This document shows positions 18,340-26,548 of a stretch of 64,000 bases of DNA, piece after piece. The position numbers were made by a program, and so were the translations under genes. Where the stretch lies: contig NZ_SJPT01000004.1 in assembly GCF_007860095.1 (NCBI RefSeq), forward strand, positions 770,373-834,372. Direction: 5' to 3'. The notes beneath the pieces were generated by a model that was given only the letters and a program-made list of their open reading frames with translations, made no database searches and was not told the origin of the DNA. The first letter of the stretch is position 1; every line of letters begins with the position of its first letter. This DNA comes from Novipirellula galeiformis (GTDB taxonomy: Bacteria; Planctomycetota; Planctomycetia; Pirellulales; Pirellulaceae).

Positions 18340-18780
18340 ATGGGACTGCTGGACAGAGCAAAGGCTGCTGCTCAAAGAGCTGCCGACAAGTCTACATCAC
18401 TCGCGTCAAATACCTTTGACGGTTTGTGGACAACACATGGCGACAAAGTTTGCGAAATGATTCACTCGCACGCATCGCAAGTTGCAACGCAGGGCGGGGC
18501 GATCATATCGAACGATGAAAGCTACCGACTGAAAGTCATAGATCCGGCTTGGGAAATGCTGCCAATGCCTGTGCGTTTACTCGGGCGTGAACGTCTAAAA
18601 TGGGACGCTCTTTTTATCTCGGCTAGGGGGCAAATCTTTGTCATCGACGGAGAGTCTGTCTTAGTGCATCCGGATGCCAAGCAGCGTATCGACAAGCTCT
18701 TGTCGAAAGTGTCGCGATCGGACAGAACAAACCCAACTCCAGGCGTTGCCACTATTGAAAGTGACGTGCGTCCGTCGTGA
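18340..18780 (+). CDS. Small hypothetical cassette protein
   Basis: 146 residues from the ATG at 18340, chosen because AAGGAG lies seven bases upstream; a longer in-frame start at 18292 falls at the attC-like site and is unlikely. The N-terminus 'MGLLDRAKAAAQRAADKS' is an amphipathic helix. The middle ('YRLKVIDPAWEMLPMPVRLL', 'ALFISARGQIFVIDGESVLV') alternates strands and looks like a small alpha/beta domain. I do not recognise a family and assign no function. Flanked by attC-like sites 3 and 4. Confidence 0.65.
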   Translation: MGLLDRAKAAAQRAADKSTSLASNTFDGLWTTHGDKVCEMIHSHASQVATQGGAIISNDESYRLKVIDPAWEMLPMPVRLLGRERLKWDALFISARGQIFVIDGESVLVHPDAKQRIDKLLSKVSRSDRTNPTPGVATIESDVRPS

Positions 18781-18830
18781 CTGATCTCCGCGTACGTTGC
18801 GGCCTACCTTGCAAGCCATTTTTGCGGGAA

Positions 18831-18935
18831 ATAAGTGTATGCACCGGAGCGAGTGTGTCTCCGCTCCGGTGGTTGCCTTCGGCATTTTACCACCTCCGCT
18901 ACGCCACCCCCGCCTGGTGATGCCGAGCGTTCGTC
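18831..18935 (+). other. attC-like recombination site 4
   Basis: 'tatgcaccggagcgagtg' pairs with 'cgcctggtgatgcc', with an unpaired A; internal hairpin 'ccggagc'/'gctccgg', then 'ggttgccttcggcatttt' as in site 3. It ends in 'ccgagcgttcgtc'. Sites 3 and 4 share most of their sequence. Confidence 0.6.
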
Positions 18936-19020
18936 AACTCAATCGCGATCGAACTTGACGCCAGTTACATGGAACCCTATTGAGTATTGTGGTTACAAGA
19001 ATCGTTCACGGAGAGAACAC

Positions 19021-19278
19021 ATGAAACTGACTGTACTTTGCTCGTTACTTGGACTCTCCGCGTTGGCCAATGCGGGTGAATCAGTCAGTCGAACGACAAC
19101 GCAGCCTAATGTGTCGCCACTATTCGATCGATGCGTGGAAATTGCCAATCAGCCGCTTTTTGATTTCCCCATCTCACGTGAAGTGGGTGTGTCAATAAAC
19201 TATGGATGGGTGCCGCCCAAACCGACGGATACTCGGGTTTACAGCTTCCTGATCGCCATGGAAGCGGGGCATCGGTAA
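19021..19278 (+). CDS. Short exported hypothetical protein
   Basis: 85 residues from the ATG at 19021 (GGAG eight bases upstream). The first 19 residues, 'MKLTVLCSLLGLSALANAG', are a clear signal peptide with a small-residue cleavage site. The mature part ('SPLFDRCVEIANQ', 'GVSINYGWVPPKPTD') is not recognised and, at about 66 residues, may be a shortened version of a larger domain. It follows attC-like site 4 and precedes site 5. Confidence 0.55.
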   Translation: MKLTVLCSLLGLSALANAGESVSRTTTQPNVSPLFDRCVEIANQPLFDFPISREVGVSINYGWVPPKPTDTRVYSFLIAMEAGHR

Positions 19279-19359
19279 CCGCAACTCCGCATCGCAAGCA
19301 GTCGCGACCAACTGTAATCGTGTTGTGTTCCAATATTATGGCTCTGCTCGTGTGCGGAC

Positions 19360-19444
19360 CTAAATAGTGCACCGCAGCGGCGAAGTGGGTTTTTTTGAAA
19401 TGGTCAATTCCTCGTCGCCGCGGGGTGATTGCCAGCGTTCTGCC
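19360..19444 (+). other. attC-like recombination site 5
   Basis: 'gtgcaccgcagcggcga' pairs with 'tcgccgcggggtgattgc', with an unpaired base, around a T-rich loop. It ends in 'cagcgttctgcc'. Repeat X (copy c) begins at this core, as it does at sites 1 and 2. Confidence 0.55.
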
Positions 19445-19737
19445 AGCACAAATGGATTTGCAGTCACAGGGCTGCGCCCGTCTAGATGCTTTCCCTCCCC
19501 GCGTATGCATGCCAGGCCACGGTTATGTCGACGTGCGGTCGAATTAAACGCGGGGTACGCAGAGGAGCGGAGAATCGCGGAGGGTTGCGTCGGTCTTTGA
19601 CTCCGTGATTCTCCGCTCCTCCGTTGCTCCGTTTCTCCGCGTTTCAACCTGATCGCCGTTAGTCGCGTTCCAATCGGCCCGCAGGGCCTGAGCATTTTTG
19701 GAACGCGGTTGACTTTCGCTCGGTCGAGATGGCGTGC
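19434..19737 (+). repeat. Dispersed repeat X, 5' part (copy c)
   Basis: Matches 13984-14240 and 16983-17270, including 'gcgtatgcatgccaggcc' and 'gatcgccgttagtcgcg'. It breaks off near 19737 after 'cggtcgagatggcgtg'. The next 225 bp up to the tRNA terminator hold no supported gene. Confidence 0.85.
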
Positions 19738-19963
19738 AGGAGGCTTCGTTGAGCTAGGCCTTGTCGCGACGCTGGCTCATAGTCGTGTCTGCTACGGATC
19801 TCAAGGGGCACGACGCGATAAGGACTACATGCGGAGATGCACGGACCGTAAACGAATGGGGCCGATTTTTGACAGACCGTTGACTCCTTAGAATAGCCAA
19901 CAGAGGGGGGGAGTCCAAGGCCCGAGAAATCACCTCGAACCGTCAGTAGTTGCCGAAAAGGCA

Positions 19964-20010
19964 CGAAAAAACCCGCACCGGACGCTTGCTAATGGCGTCC
20001 AACGCGGGTC
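19964..20010 (-). terminator. Rho-independent terminator of the tRNA-Arg gene
   Basis: On the minus strand, just after the tRNA, 'cccgcgttggacgc' pairs with 'gcgtccggtgcggg' across a short loop and is followed by a run of T. Position and orientation fit termination of the tRNA transcript. Confidence 0.8.
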
Positions 20011-20014
20011 AAAG

Positions 20015-20088
20015 TACACCCGGAGGGATTCGAACCCCCAACCCTCGGTTCCGAAGACCGATGCTCTATCCAGTTGAGCTACGGGTGC
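20015..20088 (-). tRNA. tRNA-Arg (anticodon TCG)
   Basis: On the minus strand the cloverleaf reads: acceptor gcacccg, D-stem gctc...gagc, anticodon stem tcggt/accga with loop cttcgga, and T-arm with ggttcgaatcc. The loop gives anticodon TCG (reads CGA, Arg). 74 nt, CCA not encoded. The first acceptor pair would be G-U. The 3' end points toward the accessory island. Confidence 0.9.
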
Positions 20089-20276
20089 GTGATGCTCAGA
20101 GTGTAGCTTCCCTGGCCTCTTCGTCCAAGTATCCTCCGGCAGGTTTTTTTCGGGTTGCCTATCTTACCATGACCCTGCCACTCGCTTGATGGTTCACTTT
20201 CACATCATTTCGATTAGTTCAAGACCCGTTTTGATGGTGTTCATCAGCGGTGACAAGAAATAAGCCAGCGAACGGA

Positions 20277-20708
20277 ATGACGATTCGTCTGTTTCCTGCG
20301 ATCGCGGTGCTGATTTTGGCATTTTGCCAATCGGGCTTGGGCAACACGTCACGGGGGATAACGCAGGGGCCGCTTGGCCTGAGTTCCGCGGGGGACTGGG
20401 GGGATGGTCGCGCCGACGCTGCGGATTTGCCCGTGGCGATCGATTCGTCGGTCGTCCAGTGGCAGACGCCGATGCATGGCAAAGCGTGGTCCTCGCCGGT
20501 CGTTTGGGGAGACCCGATCTGGTTGACCGCGGCGACCGCGGATGGAAAACAATTGTCCGTGGTTTGCGTGGACCGGTTGAGCGGCACGGTGCTGTACGAT
20601 CGCGTCGTGATCGAAAATGAATCGCCCCACGATTGCGATCCGGCCAATAGCTACGCGAGTTCCACGCCGGCGTTGGTCGGCGCTCGACAGCATTGCAAAC
20701 GTCGTTGA
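20277..20708 (+). pseudogene. Truncated, frameshifted PQQ-like beta-propeller protein
   Basis: The ATG at 20277 starts a signal peptide (MTIRLFPAIAVLILAFCQSG). The family motif 'WPEFRG' is found in another frame ('AAWPEFRGGLGG', near 20375), and the original frame resumes as 'DWGDGRADAADLPVAID', 'QWQTPMHGKAWSSPVVWGD' and 'VVCVDRLSGTVLYDRVVIEN', typical of planctomycete PQQ-repeat quinoprotein-like proteins. After 'NSYASSTPALV' the sequence loses similarity and stops. Such proteins are normally several hundred residues long; here only the N-terminal blades remain, with at least one frameshift. Almost certainly inactive. Confidence 0.75.
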
Positions 20709-20813
20709 TCGCTCCGCGATCAAAACGCATCTCCGCGATGAAGACGTAGCTCCGTGAAGCGAACAGCAACACAAATTGCTGGCCCGCTGCTCACCGCGAT
20801 CGCCGACCGCCCC

Positions 20814-21458
20814 TCAACGTGAGCGTTTGCGAAGGTTTCGTTCAAAACGAATACGGCAACCGATCGGAACGGTCTCGCGGAGTGACGGTGTGTTACCCGC
20901 TAACACCGCTTCGAGGGCGCCAGCCACATAGGGTTTGGTGACGTTTTTTCCATCGGGGCTGTCATCGAACGATCCCATGTAAGCGATCTTGCGATCGTTG
21001 CCGAGGACAAAAAATTCGGGGGTGTATTTGGCGCCAAAGTCCTTGGCGGTCTGTTGGGATTTGTCAAACAGATACAAAAACTTGAACTTCTTCTCGGCCG
21101 CTTTCTGTTTCATTGCGGGCATCAAGTCAGCTTCGACCTTGTTCACATTGATGGCAACGACGGCCACGTTCTGAGCTGCGAATTGTTGTTGCAACGCGAT
21201 CAGTCGATCTTCCACGTCGACGGCGTAAGGACAACTGTTGCAAGTGAAGGCGACAACGATCGCGTCGTATGCCTTCAGATCGGAGAGTGAATGAAGTTGA
21301 TCATCTGTCCCTGGCAGGTTCTTCCAGACCGGGGCGTCATCGCCGATGTTGAGCGTGGTGTTGAACTCGCCCGCGTGCGTTTGTGCTGCAAAGCAAGTCA
21401 ATGCCGCCAGGATCAAGGTCCACACGGTGATGGTCGCGGGACAGGGTTTGTGTGACAT
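20814..21458 (-). CDS. Exported thioredoxin-like (redoxin) protein
   Basis: 214 residues. Signal peptide at 1-29 (ITVWTLILAALTCFAAQTHA). The redoxin fold follows: 'IGDDAPVWKNLPGTDDQLHS', then 'VVAFTCNSCPYAVDVEDRLI' with the CxxC pair (CNSC), 'NVAVVAINVNKVEADLMPAM', and 'AKYTPEFFVLGNDRKIAYMG' with the cis-Pro site. Likely a periplasmic thiol-disulfide oxidoreductase or peroxiredoxin-like protein; substrate unknown. The C-terminus is basic (RFERNLRKRSR). It starts 15 bp after the stop of the small gene at 21474-21824, so the two are probably co-transcribed. Confidence 0.8.
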   Translation of the reverse strand: MSHKPCPATITVWTLILAALTCFAAQTHAGEFNTTLNIGDDAPVWKNLPGTDDQLHSLSDLKAYDAIVVAFTCNSCPYAVDVEDRLIALQQQFAAQNVAVVAINVNKVEADLMPAMKQKAAEKKFKFLYLFDKSQQTAKDFGAKYTPEFFVLGNDRKIAYMGSFDDSPDGKNVTKPYVAGALEAVLAGNTPSLRETVPIGCRIRFERNLRKRSR

Positions 21459-21473
21459 TTTAGGTGCCGCTGT

Positions 21474-21824
21474 CTAAAGATGGACGGGTAGAAAACGTTT
21501 TTGTTCCTCAGGATCGATCTCCAGGATAGGGTCGAGCCATGGGATCGGCTCGCCAGCGGCGAGACAGTCGCTGACCCGCTTTTTGAACAGCGGTACAATT
21601 CGCTGTAGCACTTCGCGTTCCGTGCTCGCGATGAGCTCCATGTCCGCAAGATTGGCGACGCGTCCTCGCTTGCGACCCTCGGGTAATGTTGAGAGATAGA
21701 CGACACAACCAAAGCTAGGCACGTCGGCCGGAGCGGCGGTGGGCAGGGAGGGCGGTGATTGGGGGGAATCCGAATTCATTGTGTCCGAGTCGATTGGGTT
21801 GCTGCGGTTTCGCTGGTGGGCCAC
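21474..21824 (-). CDS. Conserved hypothetical planctomycete protein
   Basis: Up to 116 residues; an inner ATG (MNSDSPQSPP) is an alternative start. After a Pro/Ser-rich N-terminus the sequence 'FGCVVYLSTLPEGRKRGRVA' and 'REVLQRIVPLFKKRVSDCL' suggests a small alpha/beta domain. I do not recognise a family. It is close to, and in line with, the redoxin gene downstream (15 bp), which suggests an operon but does not reveal a role. Confidence 0.55.
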   Translation of the reverse strand: MAHQRNRSNPIDSDTMNSDSPQSPPSLPTAAPADVPSFGCVVYLSTLPEGRKRGRVANLADMELIASTEREVLQRIVPLFKKRVSDCLAAGEPIPWLDPILEIDPEEQKRFLPVHL

Positions 21825-21892
21825 TTAGGGAGGTGCGCGGGGGATGTCGAATAGGCACTTTACCTCGCTCTGAGGCACAACGATGCGCGGTG

Positions 21893-21953
21893 TCCGCCCA
21901 GTGATGTGCCGGCCAGTGATGTGCCGCCCAGTGATGTGCCGCCCAGCTAAGTC
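21893..21953. repeat. Short direct repeat, about 15 bp unit
   Basis: 'gcccagtgatgtgcc' and close variants occur four times in a row, upstream of the 21474-21824 gene. Slippage-prone sequence; no function evident. Confidence 0.75.
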
Positions 21954-22000
21954 CGATAGTCTAACATGCTCCGCCCGTTTGGCGTGCCCTGAACGCACGT

Positions 22001-22120
22001 TTTGAAGTTGCGTGTTTTTCATAACCCGACGCGTCAGCGAGGGAATATCACCCTTGATTCGGTCTCTTGCGAACGCTTCGGGGGGTGATTTGCTAGGTAA
22101 AACGGCAATAACGCAACTTT
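22001..22120. repeat. Intergenic palindrome family 2, copy 1
   Basis: 'cataacccgacgcgtcagcg' followed by a partner ending in 'gatttgctaggtaaaacgg'. Related sequences occur at 24580, 27836, 33182 and, degraded, 53994. Copy 1 lies between divergent genes. Confidence 0.7.
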
Positions 22121-22270
22121 GAAACGCGCACGTAAGATCACGAAAACGATTGTCAGAAATGTCGTTGGATCATTCGTGCCGAGAGGGATTGATGTTTACA
22201 ATCCATGCTCAAGACGTGAGCTGTCGTCCGAATTCATTGGGATCCGAGTAACGCAAAGCGAAGGCAATCG

Positions 22271-24577
22271 ATGACATATTGGCAAAATCGTTCCGCGGGT
22301 TGGAGTCGTCTGGGCGCCGCGTTGATGATGGTGGTCCTGGGGAGCATCACGGGAGCTAGGCAATCGGTTTGCGCGGATGAAACGGGCGATGGCGTCGAGC
22401 AATCGGTTGATCAGATGACGGAGCAGTTGATCGCGGAAGTCCGCCCCTCGTTGGTGACGATTCGTGTCGAAGGTCGTGATGGGGATCTGATTGGCATGGG
22501 GACCGGTTTTGTCATCGATAGCGATGGGTTGATCGCGACCAACATGCACGTGATTGGGGAGGGACGTCCCTTTACCGTGGAAACGTTTGAAGGCCGGAAA
22601 TTGCCTGTGGTTGCGATCGAAGCGTCCGATGCAACGAATGATTTGGCAATCGTTCGGGTGGCGGTGGGCGACGCCAAGCTATCCGCATTGACGTTGGCCG
22701 AGGGAGAGTCGGCTGCGCAGGGGAAGCGGGTCTTAGCGTTTGGTAATCCGCTTGGGCTTCAGGACAGTGTGGTGGAAGGGATGATTTCGGCAGTTCGTGA
22801 AATGGATGGCCGCGAAATGATCCAATTGGCGATGCCGGTGCAACCGGGCAACAGTGGTGGCCCGGTGGTGGATCAGCAGGGCGAGGTGCTCGGGATCGTC
22901 AATATGAAATCGGCGGTGGATGATAACCTTGGGTTTGCGATTCCGATCGATCACTTGAAACCGCTACGAGAGCAAGCAAATCCCATCGCCATGGATCGTT
23001 GGGTACGGCTTGGTGGGCTCGATGAGAATCAATGGGAGGTATTGTTCGGCGCCGCATGGCGGCAGCGCGGTGGCGTGATTTCGGCAAGCGGAACCGGCAC
23101 AGGTTTCGGAGGTCGTTCCTTGTGTTTGTCGAAAACGGTGGTCGACAAACCGGCATACGATATTTCGGTCATGGTGCGGTTGGATGATGAATCAGGAGCG
23201 GCTGGCATCGCATTTCACAGCGATGGCAACGATCGCCATTACGGTTTCTACCCCAGTAACGGAAAGATGCGGCTGACCTGTTTCTTAGGCGCCTCGGTCT
23301 ATTCTTGGCAGGTGCTTAGCGATGTGAAGACCAAGCATTACTTGCCCGGTCAATGGAACCATTTGCGGGTCCGCATCGAAGAGGGGCGAATGAAATGTTA
23401 TGTCAACGAGCATTTGGTCGTCGAATCCACCGACGCACAATTGACGCAAGGGCGGGTGGGGATCGTTAAGTTTCGTGATACGTCGCCAGAGTTTCGACGC
23501 TTTAACGTCGGCCCTGATTTAGCGGTGCCACCGATGAAACCCGAACTGGCGGATTGGTTAGCGGGGCTCGGAAACGGGGATTCCCCTCTCTCGGACGTCG
23601 ATCAATTGCAAATCAATCGCTTGGCTCAAGCGGGTGACGTTGCGGCGCGAGAATTGATGCGGCGGGCAGCGGAATTGGATGCGGAAGCCAAGCGGATTCG
23701 AAATCTGGCCGGCGACGTGCTGCGGGCTCCGTTGCTTGCACAACTGAGTGAACTCTTTGCCAGCGAAGCGGATACCCAAAAATCCAGCGAAGCGGATGTC
23801 GAGACGGGACCGCACGATCGGCTCGTCAAAGGGGCGCTGCTGATCGCGGCGATTGAGAATCCGGAAGTTGATATCGCCGCCTACGAAGCAAAACTGGTTC
23901 AGATGGCCGAAGAGGTCGTGGCACGTTTTGATGCCGAAGATGACGAGCAATCCAAACGCCGGTTGCTCGATGAGTATCTGTTTCAAGAGAACGGATTTCA
24001 CGGAGGTCGGTCGGAGTATTACCATCCGGCCAACAGTATGTTGGATCGCGTGATCGACGACCGCGAGGGATTACCCATTACGTTGGCGATTCTGTACATC
24101 GATTTGGCTCGACGGCTCGGATTGCAAGTCGAAGGGGTGGGATTGCCGGGCCACTTTGTCGTCAAACAGGTCCTCAAATCGGGCGACGAGCAACTGATTG
24201 ATGTGTTTGATCGTGGAAACGAATTGAGTCAAGAAGCGGCTGGCGAATTGGTTCAACGGTTTGCGGGGCGGCCCATGGGGGATGCGGATTTGCAGTCACA
24301 AAGTGACCTCGATGTTTTGACCCGCGTGCTCAATAATTTGATTGGCATCGCGACCAAGGACCAGGACATCGACGCGATGTTGCGGCGTACAGAAATGTTT
24401 GTGGCGCTGCATCCCGCGGAGCATCGTTATCGTCTGATGCGCGCCCAGCTTCGGGCGATCTCGGGCCGCAGTGCCAGAGCTCAAGAAGATCTCGACGAAT
24501 TGATCCGTCGCGAACCCGCCGGCCTCGAAGGGCTGCCGGTGCGGGAATTAGAAGCAGCCCTGCGCCGCGAAAACTAA
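22271..24577 (+). CDS. Exported trypsin-like protease fused to LamG-like and SirB1/transglutaminase-like domains
   Basis: 768 residues; ATG at 22271 with GAAGG seven bases upstream. Signal peptide at 1-35. Residues 50-235 are an S1C (HtrA-type) protease with an intact triad: His93 in 'IATNMHVIG', Asp124 in 'ATNDLAIV', Ser196 in 'QPGNSGGPVV'. There is no PDZ domain. Residues 265-410 ('ISVMVRLDDESGAAGIAFHS', 'WNHLRVRIEEGRMKCYVNEH') look like a LamG/3-keto-disaccharide-hydrolase-type jelly roll. Residues 440-720 match SirB1-type transglutaminase-like proteins ('REGLPITLAILYIDLARRLG', 'GVGLPGHFVVK'), ending in TPR-like helices. The order protease, jelly roll, SirB1 is unusual. Probably periplasmic quality control or peptide processing; the targets are unknown. 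Confidence 0.8.
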   Translation: MTYWQNRSAGWSRLGAALMMVVLGSITGARQSVCADETGDGVEQSVDQMTEQLIAEVRPSLVTIRVEGRDGDLIGMGTGFVIDSDGLIATNMHVIGEGRPFTVETFEGRKLPVVAIEASDATNDLAIVRVAVGDAKLSALTLAEGESAAQGKRVLAFGNPLGLQDSVVEGMISAVREMDGREMIQLAMPVQPGNSGGPVVDQQGEVLGIVNMKSAVDDNLGFAIPIDHLKPLREQANPIAMDRWVRLGGLDENQWEVLFGAAWRQRGGVISASGTGTGFGGRSLCLSKTVVDKPAYDISVMVRLDDESGAAGIAFHSDGNDRHYGFYPSNGKMRLTCFLGASVYSWQVLSDVKTKHYLPGQWNHLRVRIEEGRMKCYVNEHLVVESTDAQLTQGRVGIVKFRDTSPEFRRFNVGPDLAVPPMKPELADWLAGLGNGDSPLSDVDQLQINRLAQAGDVAARELMRRAAELDAEAKRIRNLAGDVLRAPLLAQLSELFASEADTQKSSEADVETGPHDRLVKGALLIAAIENPEVDIAAYEAKLVQMAEEVVARFDAEDDEQSKRRLLDEYLFQENGFHGGRSEYYHPANSMLDRVIDDREGLPITLAILYIDLARRLGLQVEGVGLPGHFVVKQVLKSGDEQLIDVFDRGNELSQEAAGELVQRFAGRPMGDADLQSQSDLDVLTRVLNNLIGIATKDQDIDAMLRRTEMFVALHPAEHRYRLMRAQLRAISGRSARAQEDLDELIRREPAGLEGLPVRELEAALRREN

Positions 24578-24579
24578 GT

Positions 24580-24682
24580 TTTTGAAGTTGCGAGTTTTCA
24601 TAACCCGAAGCGTCAGCGAGGGACGATCACGCTGGACTCGGTCCCTCGCTTACGCGTCGGGTTATGATTTACTGGGCAAACA
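24580..24682. repeat. Intergenic palindrome family 2, copy 2 (between convergent genes)
   Basis: 'cataacccgaagcgtcagcg' is answered by 'cgcttacgcgtcgggttatg', with 'agggacgatcac' and 'ggtccct' inside. The copy fills the whole gap between the protease gene and lepA, which converge here, so it could serve as a bidirectional transcription terminator. That role is inferred from position. Confidence 0.7.
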
Positions 24683-24697
24683 CGCCGGCGTCTCGAC

Positions 24698-26497
24698 TTA
24701 GCCTCCTTCGGAGTCACTCAAGACGGCCATGAACGCTTTTTGGCTAATTTCGACGTTGCCAATCGCCTTCATCCGCTTTTTACCTTCTTTTTGCTTTTGC
24801 AGCAGTTTGCGTTTTCGCGTGATGTCACCGCCGTAACATTTCGCAGTCACGTTCTTTCGCATCGCCGGTACGGTTTCTCGCGCGATCACACGGCTTCCGA
24901 TCGCCGCTTGCACCGCCACTTCGAACATATGGCGTTCGATTTCGGCTTTCAATTTCTTGGCCACCGCGCGGCCACGTCGATCAGCGTCGGCGCGATGACA
25001 CACCACGCTCAGCGCGTCGACTCGGTTGCCATTGACCATGATGTCCATACGAACGAGGTCGGCTGGTTCATAGCCAACCATCTCGTAGTCGAGGGTTCCG
25101 TAGCCTTTGGTACAGCTTTTGATTTTGTCGTGCAAATCGTAAACGACTTCGGCTAGCGGAATGTCGTAAGTCAGCATTGCACGCTGGGCACCGAGGTACT
25201 CTTGAGACTTTTGGATGCCGCGACGCTCTTGGCACAATTTCATGATCGCGCCGATGTAATCGTTCGGGACGATGACACTGCAGCGCACGATCGGTTGACG
25301 GAATTCTTCGATGTCGCCCGGATCCGGTACGTCTTGCGGCTTGCGAATCGAGACCGTCTCACCCCGTTTGTTGATGATTTCGTAGGTCACGTTGGGCGCG
25401 GTTTGCACCAAGTCGACGTCCGATTCGTTCTCTAAACGCTGTTGCACGATTTCCATGTGCAACAGTCCGAGGAACCCACATCGGAAGCCGAAGCCAAGCG
25501 CTTCGCTTGTTTCCGGTTCGAATTCGAAGCTGGGGTCATTGATGGCCAACCGCTCCAACGCATCGCGCAGTTCGGTAAAGTCTTGACCGTCGCTGGGGAA
25601 TAAGCCGCAATAGACCATGCGTTTGGGACGCGAGTATCCCGGCAACGGCGTGGTCCCTTGAGCGGACGCCAGCCCGACGGTATCGCCGATGTGGACATCG
25701 CCGAGACTTTTGATGTTGCAAATCAGATAGCCGACTTGCCCCGCTTTGAGTTCCTCACAGGACTCACGTGCCGGGGCGAATCGCCCCAGTTCAATCACAT
25801 CGTGGTTCGATCCCGCTCGCAAAAAGCGAATTTTTTGGCCTTTGCGGACGGTTCCATTCATGACGCGAATGTAGGTGATCGCGCCACGGAAATCGTCGTA
25901 GTTCGAATCGAACACCATGGCTTGAAGCGGAGCGTCGGGATCGCCGGTCGGGGGCGGAATGTGTTCGATGATCGCGTCGAGCAATTCGTCGACACCGACT
26001 CCGGTTTTAGCGCTGACACGAACACATTCGTCGGGATCGGTCCCCAACGAATTCATCATCTCTTCGGCCACTTCGTCGGGGCGAGCGTGCATCAGGTCGA
26101 TTTTGTTGATCACCGGAATGATCTTCAAATTATGTTCCATGGCGGCATAGGCATTCGCGACCGTTTGCGCTTCAACACCTTGGAATGCATCGACCAACAA
26201 CAGCACGCCTTCGCAACAGGCTAGCGAGCGAGAAACCTCGTAATGAAAGTCGACGTGACCGGGGGTGTCGATCAAATTCAATTCATAGTCTTTGCCGCCC
26301 CGATTGAAACGCATCGTCACGGCGCGGGCTTTGATGGTGATGCCACGTTCGCGTTCGAGCGCCAAGTCATCGAGCAATTGCGATTTCATGGCACGCAGGG
26401 TCACGGTGCCGGTGTGTTCAAGCAATCGATCGGCCAGCGTGCTCTTGCCGTGATCAATGTGGGCGATAATGCAAAAGTTACGAATGTGAGCGGACAT
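24698..26497 (-). CDS. lepA: Elongation factor 4 (LepA), ribosome back-translocating GTPase
   Basis: 599 residues, the usual length. GTPase motifs in order: G1 'AHIDHGKSTLADRLL', switch region 'ERERGITIKARAV', G3 'DTPGHVDF', G4 'NKIDLM', G5 'SAKTG'. The LepA-specific C-terminal domain is present ('RRGIQKSQEYLGAQRAMLTY', 'VIARETVPAMRKNVTAKCYG', and 'KRKLLQKQKEGKKRMKAIG' at the end). The protein acts on stalled ribosomes in the cytoplasm. It converges with the protease gene upstream in the map, and a ROK kinase gene lies 51 bp beyond its start on the same strand, possibly an operon. Confidence 0.97.
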   Translation of the reverse strand: MSAHIRNFCIIAHIDHGKSTLADRLLEHTGTVTLRAMKSQLLDDLALERERGITIKARAVTMRFNRGGKDYELNLIDTPGHVDFHYEVSRSLACCEGVLLLVDAFQGVEAQTVANAYAAMEHNLKIIPVINKIDLMHARPDEVAEEMMNSLGTDPDECVRVSAKTGVGVDELLDAIIEHIPPPTGDPDAPLQAMVFDSNYDDFRGAITYIRVMNGTVRKGQKIRFLRAGSNHDVIELGRFAPARESCEELKAGQVGYLICNIKSLGDVHIGDTVGLASAQGTTPLPGYSRPKRMVYCGLFPSDGQDFTELRDALERLAINDPSFEFEPETSEALGFGFRCGFLGLLHMEIVQQRLENESDVDLVQTAPNVTYEIINKRGETVSIRKPQDVPDPGDIEEFRQPIVRCSVIVPNDYIGAIMKLCQERRGIQKSQEYLGAQRAMLTYDIPLAEVVYDLHDKIKSCTKGYGTLDYEMVGYEPADLVRMDIMVNGNRVDALSVVCHRADADRRGRAVAKKLKAEIERHMFEVAVQAAIGSRVIARETVPAMRKNVTAKCYGGDITRKRKLLQKQKEGKKRMKAIGNVEISQKAFMAVLSDSEGG

Positions 26498-26548
26498 ATT
26501 GCTTCTTTGGCCGTCAGCGGCCGTGTGACTAAAACTAATTCGAGGAGC

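Noticed and set aside
19740..20088. Genomic island integration site at the tRNA-Arg 3' end
   Set aside because: I found no direct repeat of the tRNA 3' end and no integrase, and an intact terminator lies between tRNA and island.
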